A DNA stretch of 64,000 bases, from positions 21,031,840 through 21,095,839 of the forward strand of contig OZ005602.1 of assembly GCA_963930655.1 (NCBI GenBank), in the 5' to 3' direction. Below, one piece after another: positions 23,480 through 34,548 of this stretch; within the stretch, counting starts at the first letter, position 1; every line of letters starts with the position of its first letter. A program made the position numbers and the translations under genes. The DNA comes from Myrica gale (lineage: Eukaryota; Streptophyta; Magnoliopsida; Fagales; Myricaceae). The notes beneath the pieces are model-generated. The model was not told where the DNA came from. It did not search any database and saw nothing but the letters and a program-made list of their open reading frames with translations.

Positions 23480-23838
23480 TAGAGCTGAAAACCGGAAATG
23501 CGGTCCGCCGGACCGCATTTTCGGGTGCCTTATATTTAAGGACCGGACCGGACCACTTTTTAAAGTGGTCCAGACCGGATTTAATATTTTTAAAGAATAT
23601 TTAAAAAAAAAAATTCGAATGGCACGCGCAGTGCAGTTCTCTGCATTGGCAAAAGTGAAATTTTTTAAATAATTAATTTTTTTTTAAAAAAAATTAAATG
23701 CGGTACAGTCCGGTCCGGACCGCATTTAAGAAAATTATGACCCGGACCGGACCGCATTTGAAAAATTAGAACCGGACCAGACCGCAAATCCGGTCCGGTT
23801 TTCCGGTTCGGTCTGCGGTCCGGTTTTGTTCAGCCCTA
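23480..23838. mobile_element. hAT MITE with perfect 8-bp target duplication
   Basis: The termini TAGAGCTGAAAACCGG and, on the minus strand, TAGGGCTGAACAAAACCGG are flanked by identical GTTCTGAC duplications (23472-23479 and 23839-23846). The interior is built from repeated CCGGACCGG-type motifs and a GGTCCGCCGGACC palindrome. These are probable subterminal transposase-binding repeats. There is no coding capacity. Confidence 0.92.
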
Positions 23839-23846
23839 GTTCTGAC

Positions 23847-24654
23847 TCTCATAATCAACTTTTGGTTGTATTACAACCCATGTGGCTGTTATGGTCTCGA
23901 CACAGTGGTCGAATTGACTGCCGGATCTTTGAATCTAGTATATTGTAGGGTCTCTGGTCCGTTTAATTTTTTTTCACCTACCCTCTGAAAGTGATTCTCG
24001 TTTACACGAATTATTATTTTTCTTGAATATTAATATATAAATTAAAATTGCCTAGAGAGGAAAAAAAACAGTTGCTCCACCACCCGATGGATGGGTCTTT
24101 CAAACAATTGTTCCTTTTTCTTTTATTAATACTTATTTTTTTCATAGATTAGGTAATTTTATTAAGGTCACATTTAACTTTCCCATACACAATTAAACTT
24201 TTACTATGCTAATTCGTTAGTAAAAAACTGTTTTTTATTTTTATTTTTATATTGAAATAGATATGAAGAGAATATGTGGTACACTTTTTTGTGTAATAGT
24301 CTTAAAAACAAATATATAACCGATTTTGAAATTATCATAATTATTTTAGACTACATCAAGGAGAAATACAATAAAATTGAAATTCATTTCCATTATATTA
24401 TTATACTGCCTACAAAAAAAATAGTAAACTTTTTTTATGCTTCTGTCCCTTTAAGAAACTAATGATCTGTATAGCAAGCTAATGATCTTTCATCTCGACT
24501 TCTGGTACCTATTTTTTAATCGGACCCTAAATTTTACGAAATTCCCATTGGAATTCATATTAATTTGTTAATATTTATTTTATTTAAGCTCCTATTCTAC
24601 AATATCACTATAAAGAGATTTCTTTTCACGTTCCATATTTTCAGCAGATAATTG
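23847..24654. other. AT-rich intergenic stretch, no gene recognised
   Basis: Only short low-complexity frames are present. I see no domain, RNA gene or clear repeat boundary. Confidence 0.4.
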
Positions 24655-24960
24655 GGTATGTTCGTTTTCACCATTTTTTCAGGATTCTAAGTATATTCAC
24701 AATTCTACCACCGAACATATTCAGAATTCAAACACAAAAACCAATACATTTTACACAATCTCCAACAACTTTTTAATTTTTTATTAAACATAAATTTTCT
24801 CTCTCTATACTTTTTCACATAACTCTAATACTTTTTTATTAAACAATTACATCAAATCATTTCTCTCTCCACTTTACACAAACACCAATAAAACACTATG
24901 CAACATAAAAATTCACAACTTCTCTAAAATCCTACATTTTTTCTCAAAACGAACATCACC
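24655..24960. mobile_element. Probable MITE
   Basis: The left end GGTATGTTCGTTTTCACC and the right end on the minus strand, GGTGATGTTCGTTTTGAG, are inverted repeats with further similarity inward (CAGGATTCTAAG and GTAGGATTTTAGAG). The body shares AT-rich phrases with copies at 22850-23030 and 34800-35180. Target duplications were not resolved. Confidence 0.5.
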
Positions 24961-25246
24961 TATGTTTTCTATCCGTTGTAGCGACAGTTTACTGGTCTTT
25001 CTTAAATAGAAACCACTACGGGATTGTTTGGTTGTGGGTTCAGTCCGGTTCTGGTTTTGGTCTCAAAAAAAGCAAGGCACTGATTACATTGCATTGCATT
25101 CAAGAAAATAAAAAAAACAGTAAAATCGCCACTGCGCATACATATTTAACCATATTGTGCGCGACAGCTGCAACTTTCAAAGCAAGTCCGGTTAGTTGTA
25201 AACTATATATAGTCCAAAGAATACTAAAATGGAGAAAAATAGTTAC

Positions 25247-25743
25247 CATTGCCAGCACACCGCTCACATGGCACAGAATCTCCCTGCGAAAAAGCCATGA
25301 ACTCGTCAGCGCTCAGTCGATAGTCGATACAAGACTTTGGACACTTTAGTTTTGGTAAGAGGCCCTTCATTTCCTCTGAAGTATAAATAATTCTAAAAGA
25401 AAGCATGCGTATGGATTGGGTTTGCATGCGTGTACACGCACGTGTAGCCAGCGTGAGATACTCGATTTTCCGGGAAAATAACACATTTCCACGAGAACTA
25501 ACTGAACCCAGAATTGCTAAGAAACAAAACCCCAGAACTGAATCAAAATTAAAGGAGCAGAAGTTGTTACCTTGAGACCCAGAGAGAGAGAAAGAGCAAT
25601 GGCAGACAAGACACTTAAAGTGGCAAGGAGAGTTTGGGTATCCAAGGGGATGTCAAAGCCGGCGAAGAGCAAAACTGGGTAGACGAAGAGCCTTGTTGGT
25701 GGTGGAATGGCGCCTTTGGGTAGTCTAGACGAACAACGGAACA
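25247..25743 (-). pseudogene. Fragment of a plastid DnaJ-type zinc-finger protein gene
   Basis: Exon A (ends 25571) encodes an N-terminal region with one hydrophobic helix (TLLATLSVLSAIALSLSLGL). It joins in phase to exon B (25283-25247), which reads GDSVPCERCAGN and ends in a good GT donor. GD.VPCERCAGNGG is the start of the CXXCXGXG zinc-finger part of small plastid proteins such as Arabidopsis At1g22630 (from memory). The remaining cysteine repeats are not found downstream. The frame upstream of the ATG near 25743 runs into repeat sequence. It is a truncated copy, probably captured by the surrounding TIR element. Confidence 0.6.
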
Positions 25744-25947
25744 TCAAGGGGATTTCTGGTTTAATTGGGGTTTGCTGTGGAATAGTATGAGCAGCGGCAA
25801 GATACGTCGTTGAAGCATGAAGAAGATCAAGAAGAGGGGTTAGTTCTCGAAGTGTATCGGGAATCTTTCTGGATAGTAAAGATCTTGTAGGGTGTCCGTT
25901 TTGTTTGAGTTGAACTGCAAGCAGCCGAAGTTGGCTGTTGGCAACAG

Positions 25948-26051
25948 CTGATGGGGATCCGGCTCCCATAGGCTCAGGCCACTTACGAAAAAAAAATTAC
26001 ATGTATTTTTTTCGGCGGTGCAGGGCGGCCACCCCTGGATCCGCCACTGTT
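25948..26051 (-). repeat. hAT-type terminal repeat copy
   Basis: On the minus strand it starts CAGTGGCGGATCCAGG and includes ACATGTAATTTTTTTTTCG and CCTATGGGAGCCGGATCC. It matches in order the right end of the hAT element at 17012-18778. The partner end is not visible, so this is a truncated or very small copy. Confidence 0.55.
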
Positions 26052-26439
26052 TGAGTGCACAGGAGCGATATCTGACGTTGAAAGTCAATGAAAAACAATA
26101 AAATCAGAAAAAAGAAGTGGAAGACATCACATCATTCAAGAACAAGACAGAAAACAGAGTGAGAACTCACGCATTTTTTAAATCTTCAAGTTGTATAGGA
26201 CCCGAAGCATTCAATCCTAGGCCCAGAAGGCATATCTGAATCCGAACTCTCAGACTCAGATGAAGACTCGTGTGATTCTTCATTCTGATGTCTCCACTTA
26301 ATACTCCCCTTTTAATACTTCAATCCAGGAGTCTTGGCAATAGATACTTTCAAGAGAGCACCACTACTATCGCAACAAACCGCCGCACCACACGTGATGG
26401 ACTACCCACATAAGGTATTACGACTACAAAATGCTGCGA

Positions 26440-26762
26440 AAGGTCATATAGCCTCTGTTTTAGAAGATCATGGCACTATTTTACACGTGGATTAAGGCAG
26501 CAGCTCTTCTTTTTCATTGCCCTGCTCGTAGTATTTGTTTGCTCCTCTAGTTTGTAGATATTTCCTTTATGTTATTTACGTTCGCTGAGCTGTAGGTTGT
26601 TACGCGTTGTCATAGGCGGTAAGAATATTTTTCTTCCCGATGTATTTCTTTTTCTTTCTTTTGGTTTCTGTATATAACCCGTAAGGTGGTAGACTATTCA
26701 ATACAACGAAAGAATTTTCTCTTCACGACTTAGCCTTCTTCTATGTCGTTTCTTATATAAGG
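26440..26762 (+). mobile_element. Possible LTR relic
   Basis: Text around 26672-26730 (TATATAACCCG, then ATTCAATACAACGAAAGAAT and TTTTCTCTTC) resembles the TATA/polyadenylation part of plant retrotransposon LTRs. No primer-binding site, coding region or partner LTR is seen. Confidence 0.3.
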
Positions 26763-27020
26763 GACAGTGGCCATTCGCTTGAGGCCCGCGCGCGGACTCG
26801 CGCAAGCGAGTTGTTGGTCACTGCCCCCTATTGTGGACAGTGGGCATTCGCTCAAGGCTTGCACGAGCCAGCGAAATGCCTTGTCCCCCAATTTGGGACA
26901 GTGGGCACTCGATCGAGTGTGGCGCGCGAGCCTGTAGCGAATTGCCACTGTATGCGCACCTGGACAGTGACCTACAGATTGAGTGCGCGGTCCCACTCGC
27001 AAGCCTCAAGCGGAAGCTAA
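26763..27020. repeat. Degenerate GC-rich tandem array, about 65-bp units, four copies
   Basis: Units begin GGACAGTGGCCATTCGCT, GGACAGTGGGCATTCGCT, GGACAGTGGGCACTCGAT and GGACAGTGACCTACAG at about 26762, 26833, 26897 and 26962. Each contains GCGCGAG/CTCGCGC-like palindromes. Several frames stay open across it on both strands and are not genes. Confidence 0.75.
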
Positions 27021-27914
27021 CTTTTCCTTCTGTGAACATTTTTTCTCCATGTAGCTAACCTCCCAAAAATTTTTTTCCGTTGGTGACTGTTCTTATATGT
27101 TTTTGTACTTTCGTTGCGGGGAAGGTGTACAGTTATGAAAAAAAAAGTCTGGTAGTGCAAATGAGATGAACTTAGCAAACAAAAATCTCAGTACGTCGAA
27201 GATGTGCGTGTCTGGAGAGTTATTAGGGAAGAAGTTAGCAAGATAATGTCGCTGGGTATTAAAGTGGCAGTTGAAGAAAATGACTGCGAAATAAATAAGC
27301 ATTGAGGTTGGCAGCCATGGCAGTGCAGTGAGGTTGTAACAGGGAGAGGGAGTTTTGGACACCCGAAAAATGGTTAGAGTGGAGAGTTCAATGCACGCTT
27401 TTGTCTGGGTATCAGGTAGACGTTGAAAAACTTTTTGAGAGGTTGGCACTAATTGGCATGTGACGCGTGTACATGTCGGAGTAACACTGACCCAAGCCAA
27501 ACGTTAGTGAACGTTTGCTGTTTATGGGTTCAACTCCTGATTTGAACCCCAAAACCAGGACTGGACCCATTTCCAAACAGACCCCCTATAAGATCCCAAA
27601 TGCAAGTGAATGATTATGCCCACAAAAGGCATCCAAACGTTAGAAGAATATGTACCAATAAGTCCAGCCTCCCCAACGTTCAAACTCCCAACGTCCCAAG
27701 ATTACAAAAGGTATCTATAGCATCTCTAAAGTGAATAAACCTTACACAACAAGATGGGCGCAACATCCGCTATTAAAGCAAGAGGTAAAAGCTCCGAATT
27801 TTCAATTCACAGAGGCTTCCGACCGTTGGAACTCCAACAAAGGCAACCTACCCCAAAAAAACAAGTAATAATCTTACACTAAATTATAAATTATAAACCA
27901 TGAAATAAATCCCT

Positions 27915-29978
27915 CTAATACCCCATCACAAAGCAAGCGACCACGACAACTATCTTCGCAATAGTGCAGCCTTTCATGGATCCTCCCGCCGCCGATTTCT
28001 CCAACTTTTGCCCTTGACCTTGAAAAGGGTACGAACAAGTCTCATAACCTGCCACGCATAAACCATTTTTAAGCTTTCCAACCAACGCATGCATTTTACT
28101 ACTATTTTAGCGTTTAGTGGGGGCCGAGAAAAATCTTACTGGGGTCAGTGGAGGTGAGGACTCCGGTGTGGCTGAAGTCACAGTCGAAGTCGTGGCGACC
28201 AGAGGCCTGATAGTAAGCGTTCATGGCGTATGAAGCGTGCGACCTCACGGTGTTGGGGTTGAAGCAGGGCCCACCATCCTGTATCGGTTTGCAGTCCACT
28301 CCTGAGCTGCACACGTAGTCTATGTTCGCCTGGAGCGCCTCGTCCGTCGCGTTCGATTTGGGAACGCACCACTGCTTATTCCCCGAATCAACGGCTGATG
28401 GCCCCCCTGCTGATGGCGCCTCTGCAGTAGCCGGTGCGGGGCCCAACGCCTGCGAAAAAAATAAAAAAACAGCACCGGACGGTCACGATTGAGTATGTTT
28501 TTAGCTAAAGATATATTGGAGTAGCATTAATTAATTTTAGCGCTGACAGCTCTGCATCATATTGATTGGAGAAAAACAGTAAATATTAGTCGACAAAGAG
28601 GGTAGGTTGGGGACAACAGGACACGTGTCTTGACACTCGCTATCAAGTAGGAATATAAACATGGGAATACGTAAAGCGATCTTGAATACGGCAAGTCGGT
28701 TTGTGTTGCCAGTGCAAAGCCATATGGCAAATGGTGATTGGCTTATAAAGGACAAAGACTTCTGTCGTCACCCAAGAGCAGAGAACAGATTTGCAATTTC
28801 AGGAGCAAAGGTCACCGATAATGGACACTGACATATCAACTTTGACATCTCACTACTCACTAGGCATCGAGAGTTTCGGCAGAATAATAAATAATAAGAA
28901 TTTATCCGAAGAATTGAACAAGAGGTACCTGCGGGTTCCGCAAAATGCCCACATCATAAACCGGAGTCAGATCTGGCTTGAACAACCCGTAGTTCCGCTC
29001 CGAAGTGCTCGGCTTCAGATTCTCATTGAACAGAGAGAAAATGTAGGTCTCGAATGTCCTGTTCGGCATCAAAGGCGTGCCTTTGCCGGAGTTCACGTGC
29101 TTCACGAGGTTACCGTTGTAGGACAACGCATTGTCCAGGTTCACGTCAGGTTGGTTCGGGTCGCCTACCGAGGGCCATCCGGTCTCGGCCACAACGATTT
29201 CCACGTCCTCGTACCCCAGCTTCTTCATCGCCGAGTATACTGCGTCGAGCTGCGCATCAAACATGTTGGTGTAGTTCAAACCCGTAGCGTTATCGAAGAC
29301 ACCACTGTTTGGCCTAAAGAGGGCGTAGTTTAAGGTCTTGGCCGTGAACCCGAAAAAAGGGTAGGGGTTCACCAAGAAGGGGGACTTGGTTTGCTTGTGG
29401 AACTCCAGAATCGGAGCGAATATGACCCGGTCGTACCCGCGTCGGAATCGCCCGGTGCTCGGCGGCTCCGAACTAGACAGTATACCTAACGAATGCGGCG
29501 TGGAGACCTGAACATCAGTAATATTTGCTAAGTCCAGTGCCGACTTCAAAGCCTTCATAGCCGGTAACAGGTGCGCGATTAGACTCTTATCTGAGGTGGC
29601 GAGGATTTCGTTTCCCACAGCGATGCGATTGATTTTAGTCTGTGGGTGAAACGGTAAAATGTTGCTGGCGATCCAAGACTGGGCGGCGGGTAGCTTGGCC
29701 AGTGAGGGGACGTCGCCGTTTCCAACGGTGACGGTGACCAAGATGCCAGTGTTGGAGAAGGCGCGGAGGATATCTGGGTTGGCATCAAAGATCTTGACCC
29801 GGTCGATGTTGGTCTGGGTTTTGAGAAAGGTGGCGACTTGGGAAGGTGGGGGGAGGTTGTTGGCGACAGTGCCGTAGTTGATGCCGATGGAGTAGGAGGC
29901 GGATGCGTGTTGAATTTGGTGGTGAAGCGAGCAGAAGAAGAGCATGAGAAGAGGAAAGAGTTTAGAAGGTATTGCCAT
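27915..29978 (-). CDS. GPI-type glucan endo-1,3-beta-glucosidase (GH17 + X8/CBM43)
   Basis: It hydrolyses beta-1,3-glucan (callose) at the cell surface or plasmodesmata. Exons are 29978-28929, 28449-28140 and 28048-27915, with GT-AG borders and consistent phases, giving 497 residues. Residues 1-27 form a signal peptide. The GH17 barrel follows ([18 protein letters not shown]), with the proton donor in RIAVGNE and the nucleophile in VAETGWPS. Exon 2 carries the X8 carbohydrate-binding module with its conserved cysteines ([37 protein letters not shown]). Exon 3 ends in a small-residue linker and a hydrophobic tail ([15 protein letters not shown]), as in GPI-anchored members such as At4g34480. 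The gene is intact. The first intron is 479 bp. Confidence 0.93.
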
Positions 29979-30055
29979 GGCAGGAGGAGGAGGAGGGTTT
30001 TGGGCTTTGGAATGGAGCTAGCGAGTGACTACAAACAGAAAAAAGTAAGGTGATG

Positions 30056-30071
30056 TGGGGTTTAAATATTG
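30056..30071 (-). promoter_or_regulatory. TATA-like box of the glucanase gene
   Basis: The minus-strand text CCAATATTTAAACCCC lies about 80 bases upstream of the glucanase ATG, a plausible core promoter spacing with a short 5' UTR. It rests on sequence likeness only. Confidence 0.35.
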
Positions 30072-31736
30072 GAAACTCAGAAAGGCATAATCGTACACGC
30101 GCTTTCTGATCGGGGTTGTATTGGTAGGTTTTTTTTTTTTTTTCATAGTTAGTCTCTTATGTTTTTGGGACAAAATGAAATTATGTTTTAAAATTATTCA
30201 ATTATCGTCTCCGTTTAAATTTACCGTAATTGTTTTCGTGAAATGATAAGAATGCCTTAATTATTATACACGCAATGCATGGTCAACTTATTCAACACAA
30301 AACACGTTTTTTTTACTTCTTTCCAATTTCAGCAATTTTTTTTCTTTCTACGCTTTCCTATTTTAAATTTTTCAAGACTTTGGTGCAACTATTTTTTTTC
30401 CTTTCAACTTTACCGCCCAAGAGTTATTCCATTTGACATTACTTGAAGACAGACTAGTTTGCAAATTTGTTTCCTCTGGTCCCTAATTAATAATGGCGGT
30501 ACTAGCTATTTACAATTTTAAAGTGATGAATTAGACTATACTTTTCTGGGTATAGTATGTTCGAAAAACGAATTTCTATGGCTTTAAAGAAGTTCAATAT
30601 ACTAAAGCATTAGCCTCACACAAGTAGGCGGTAGGCCTCTTTGGGCAGGTAGACTTCATCCCTGGACCAAAGGAAGACGCGTTGACGGGAACCAGCTCGA
30701 TGAAAACTCAACATGGAGTTTCCAACATTGACGACTGCAATTTGACCAGGTAAGCTGTTGCCGTGGAGATGGCAGCTTTCCATATTCCTTCTTTCCTTTG
30801 GTCACAATAGCATAAGACAAAAAGAAAGAAGGAAAGAATGATACTACTTCCGTGTGAGAAATGGTGTCTATAGTGACCTTTGCTTTTTATCCAGGAATCT
30901 CCCCTCACAGATACATTCCTTTCTTTTCCTGGCATTCCTTTGAGAAATGTTCTTTACTTTTTTCTTCTTCTTCCAGCAATCTTTTGGGTACATTCCCAAC
31001 CAGAAAAATTCGGAATCCCGAACGTCGACGAAACCTAAAGCAAGCTCCCATAATAACATTGCTTGCAATATCATTAACAAAATCAGAGTTTTCATGAAAT
31101 CTACAAACAACAACGCAAGTACAAGTACATTAACATCACTACATTACAACAACAGCTTACAGTCTTACTTGGTCATCGCCAGAAGCCACCGTTGCATCCA
31201 CCCGGATGCCTCGGCACCGAAAGAAGGACCCCCAACACATCAACACCCTCCCTCAGTCATCATCCTCCCACACATTTGCTCAATGGTGAGCTAACGTGAA
31301 AATCATCTGCCCCAGATCCAACCCCGTCGTCGCGTTTGAAAAAATCGGCAGCATCCAATTCGGAAACGCATCGGCACTCTTCACTGCGCCGTCCTGATTC
31401 CCAATCTCAAAGCCCAACGGAAAGACCCCCCCAGCAACAATAGTAGCAGCAACAATAGTAGGCCTGTTGGCCCGACACCAGTGGCGGCAACGACGACAGT
31501 AGGGGCACATGGATTGACTGAATTCCAGAGGCAGGGCACCAAGCTTCGAAGTGCTAGAAACCGCTTTCTAGGAGTGCTAGAAATTTCCATGATCTCCACC
31601 TCCACGTGTTCTCTTGCATGTATCCATATACCGAACCCCTCCTCACACCTGTCTCCTGTCTGCCCCATCCCCTTCTTTTAACATCTCTTTCTCACCCAGA
31701 CACGTCCTTGGTTGAGCTCGAGTTGTCGAACAAACC
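30072..31736. other. Intergenic stretch, no gene recognised
   Basis: It has AT-rich sequence, then more GC-rich text at 31180-31680 with open frames on both strands. The minus-strand frame at 31280-31510 could be a gene tail, but I recognise no family. Confidence 0.35.
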
Positions 31737-32075
31737 ATGGCTGACGTTACACATTCCTGCGTAAACTCCAAGACCATTCACCAAACTCCACCCAGCTCAT
31801 TGGCCTCTTGACCTTCATCGTCTTCGGCTCCACTGATCCTTCTCACCAGCCCCATATGGCTCCCCGTCGCAACCTTCCTCATTGTTTGCACCGCTGCGTT
31901 CTTGACCATGTGCGGGTTCGACGTGGCAATGGTGGTCGTCTTGTACCGCTACTTCGGCGGGATGAACCCTCCCGGTTCGACTCTGCAAGGAGCAGGATTT
32001 TCGACACGGCCAGCCATGTCAACTTGTCAAGGACTATGCTAGCCAGCATAGGGGGTACTTGCACAGTAATGAGAA
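31737..32075 (+). pseudogene. Oleosin-like pseudogene
   Basis: Oleosins coat seed oil bodies. Pieces in three frames line up with the family: TQLIGLLTFIVFG, then LLTSPIWLPVATFLIVCTAA with the SPX3P part of the proline knot, then CGFDVAMVVVLYRYFGGMNP, then FDTASHV and VKDYASQHRGYLHS in later frames. At least three frameshifts separate them. About 25-30 residues of the central hydrophobic hairpin seem to be missing. The first in-frame ATG (31737) stops soon after. No intact oleosin can be read. Confidence 0.75.
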
Positions 32076-32353
32076 TCATCTCTCATGAGAATCAAAGACA
32101 TGAAGAAGAAATGGACACGTGATAAGGGCAGTCCGATCATTCACCAATCACTTATCAAGGGCATTCTGGCAATTTCATGAAAAACCGTCTCATTTAACAG
32201 TGAATTTAAGCGAGGGGCGATGATTGAGTGATTTTGAAACAAACGAGTATCAAATTGTTGGTTTGGAAAATAAGGGTCGTAACTTGATTTTGCCCCAAAG
32301 ATATGAGGTTAACTATGAGTTTACCCATTTTTTTCTAAGCGGGTTGTATTTGT

Positions 32354-34540
32354 TAGGGCTAGCCAAAAACTCGGCCAGACAAAAATCAGATCGGTTTTGG
32401 CCAAACCGGTAACAATTTTTGAAACCGGAATTACTGGTCCGGTAAACCGGTTTACTCCAGTCCGGTTCCGGGTTACCTATATGGAAAATCGGACTCGGAC
32501 CGAAGTATACCACTCCAAACCGGTTCGGGCCTAATAAAAAAAATAAAAGCAAAATGCGCGTTTAGGAACAAGAAAAAACCCCACCCACGCCCCCTTATCT
32601 TTCGCCTTCTCTTTATTCTCTTTCCCGTGCCTCGCCCCCCCAAAATTCAGCAAACCTAATTTATCGCCTCCCTGCCGGCCGCTGCCGCCTCCCCCTCCAC
32701 CTTACGGCCTCCCCTCCCCCTCCTCCCTCACACTACCGCCTCCCTCTTCTCCCTCGCACCTGTCGCCTACCCCTCCTCCCTCACGACCTTCCCTCCCCGT
32801 GCGTCCCTCCCTCCTCCTCCCTACCCTCCACCTTACGACCTCCCTTCCCCCTCCCCTCCACCGTGCGTCCCTCCCTCCCCTCCCCTCTCCCTTCCTCCAC
32901 CACCTTACAGCCGTCTGTAAGGTTAAGTTATGCATTTTCCTTTCTTTTTTTCAACATCAGTACGTTCAAATTTCAATATCTAATTCTAAGTAATTATTTT
33001 TTAATTAGTTTGTGTTTACTATTTAATTTATTTAGTGCAGGTTATGAGATTGTGAGTTTTGAAACTATGGATTGCATTACATTGAGGTAAAAATTTGTCC
33101 ATTTATTTAGTTCATTAGTTAATTTAGTATTTTAGAGTATAGGTTAGGTTGTGAAATTGTGGAGAATGGGCTTGATTGGAGGATTTGGTGTTTGTGAAAC
33201 TGTGGAGGATGAGCTTGATTGGATTATTAATAATTGATTTGTTTGTTTGTGAAATTGTGTTGATATTTGCTTGTTTAGTATATCACATTTATGTATTAGT
33301 AATTTAGTATATTTTGACATTGAAGTATTTTATTTTGATGCATTGTTTGTTCACCTTTGCTAGATGGATAATCAATATGAACCAACCATAGAGGGTCAGA
33401 GAGCACCGTCTAATAATATGTCTAATGTAATTGATTTAGAGTCTGACCAAGACGTCATTAGTCTTACTCCTACTCGTTCCAACTAAAGTTGGCCTCCCAA
33501 ATGTAAAACATCTATGGTATGAGATCACATGACAAAGAATACTGATTGTGATCCCAATTACCCCATGTGTTATTGTAATTACTGTAAGAAAGTTGAGGTC
33601 TTTGAGGCGTTAGAATTAGGTAATACTATTATATTTTGTTTCTATGTTGGTTAATTTTTTAATTTTGTAAGTTCTAGTTATTTATGAAAATTTGAACATA
33701 TTTTTGTCATAATTATTAGGAATAATGTTTAACTCACGAGTGGCTCGACTTGAGATAACTGAAAACTAATTTGATTTGATTTCATGGTAAGTTTTTATCT
33801 CATTTTTATAATAATGTCCACTATATTGTTTATTAGTTTATAATAATGCCCAATATATTTGATTTCATGGTAAGTTTTTTTTCCCTTTTACAGCTTTCAT
33901 GGGAGATGAACAATTCACAACCGGAGAGTGGACACTTTAATGGATATTTTAATGACATTTATTATTAATTATACTTTTAGTTTGCATATTTGATTATTTT
34001 GTTATTTGTTATGGCTTGTAATAGAGTAGTGTAGTTAATAATTACTAATTACTTTTACTTGCAATTCTATTTGATACTTTTATTTTAGACTTCCTTTATA
34101 TTGTAATATCTATTTGTTTTGCTGATTTTAAATGTATGCTTTAAAGTTTAAGATGTATGCTTTATTATCTTAAAAAGCTATGATTTAGAACTCTTTAATT
34201 AGAGCTTAGTATTTTCTTAAAATCAAATGTAACAACAACTTTTACAAATTTTGGTTGAAATGTAGGCCAAAGAAAGTCCAAAATAAACCTAAAAAAATTG
34301 ATGTAAATAAACCCAAAAAATGGTCTCAAAAATTCAAAAATAAAACCTCAAAAAAGGCATAAATAAGTAAAAATGCTAAGAGGCTCAAACCAAAAAATGC
34401 CCAAAATGTAATGGCCTAAACCGGACCGGACCGGTTCCATTAGAATGACCGGTCCTGTCCGGTAAGTTTACTCAACTCAACTTCCGGTTTGGCCTGTCGG
34501 ACCGGACCGAATCGGATCGAACCGGCCATTGGAAACCCTA
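32354..34540 (+). mobile_element. Internally deleted hAT transposon with BED zinc-finger relic
   Basis: The ends TAGGGCTAGCCAAAAACTC and, on the minus strand, TAGGGTTTCCAATGGCCGG are flanked by perfect 8-bp GTATTTGT duplications (32346-32353 and 34541-34548). Subterminal CCGGACCGG and AACCGG repeats occur at both ends. A CCTCCC-rich tract fills 32580-32910. At 33364-33620 a plus-strand frame starts MDNQYEP and later reads DHMTK and CYCNYCKK, the signature of a BED zinc finger that begins hAT transposases. It contains two stops. The catalytic and dimerisation domains are missing. Confidence 0.88.
33364..33620 (+). pseudogene. hAT transposase N-terminus (BED zinc finger), broken
   Basis: About 85 codons are readable with stops after TRSN and in place of the usual tryptophan before DHMTK. 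The cysteine pair CNYC fits the BED finger. The expected histidine pair is not found, because the sequence diverges. It lies inside the hAT element at 32354-34540. Confidence 0.65.
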
Positions 34541-34548
34541 GTATTTGT

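Larger units (their letters stand above)
25020..27586. mobile_element. TIR-bounded 2.6-kb element carrying gene fragment
   Basis: The left end GGGATTGTTTGGTTGTGGG and the right end on the minus strand, GGGTCTGTTTGGAAATGGG, continue for about 45 bases (CAGTCC, CTGGTTTTGG). Between them lie two exons of a plastid zinc-finger gene, a short hAT-type repeat, an LTR-like stretch and a tandem array. No transposase is present. Flanking duplications do not match, so the superfamily is open and the unit could also be a chance pairing of two MITE ends. Confidence 0.5.

Noticed and set aside
26730-27058. Four overlapping frames on both strands
   Set aside because: All are produced by the GC-rich tandem array, and none has a domain.
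28791-29333. Long plus-strand frame (180 codons) over the glucanase
   Set aside because: It is the antisense shadow of the conserved GH17 exon.
32702-32935. Arginine/glycine-rich minus-strand frame
   Set aside because: It is read from the CCTCCC tract of the hAT element and is low in complexity.
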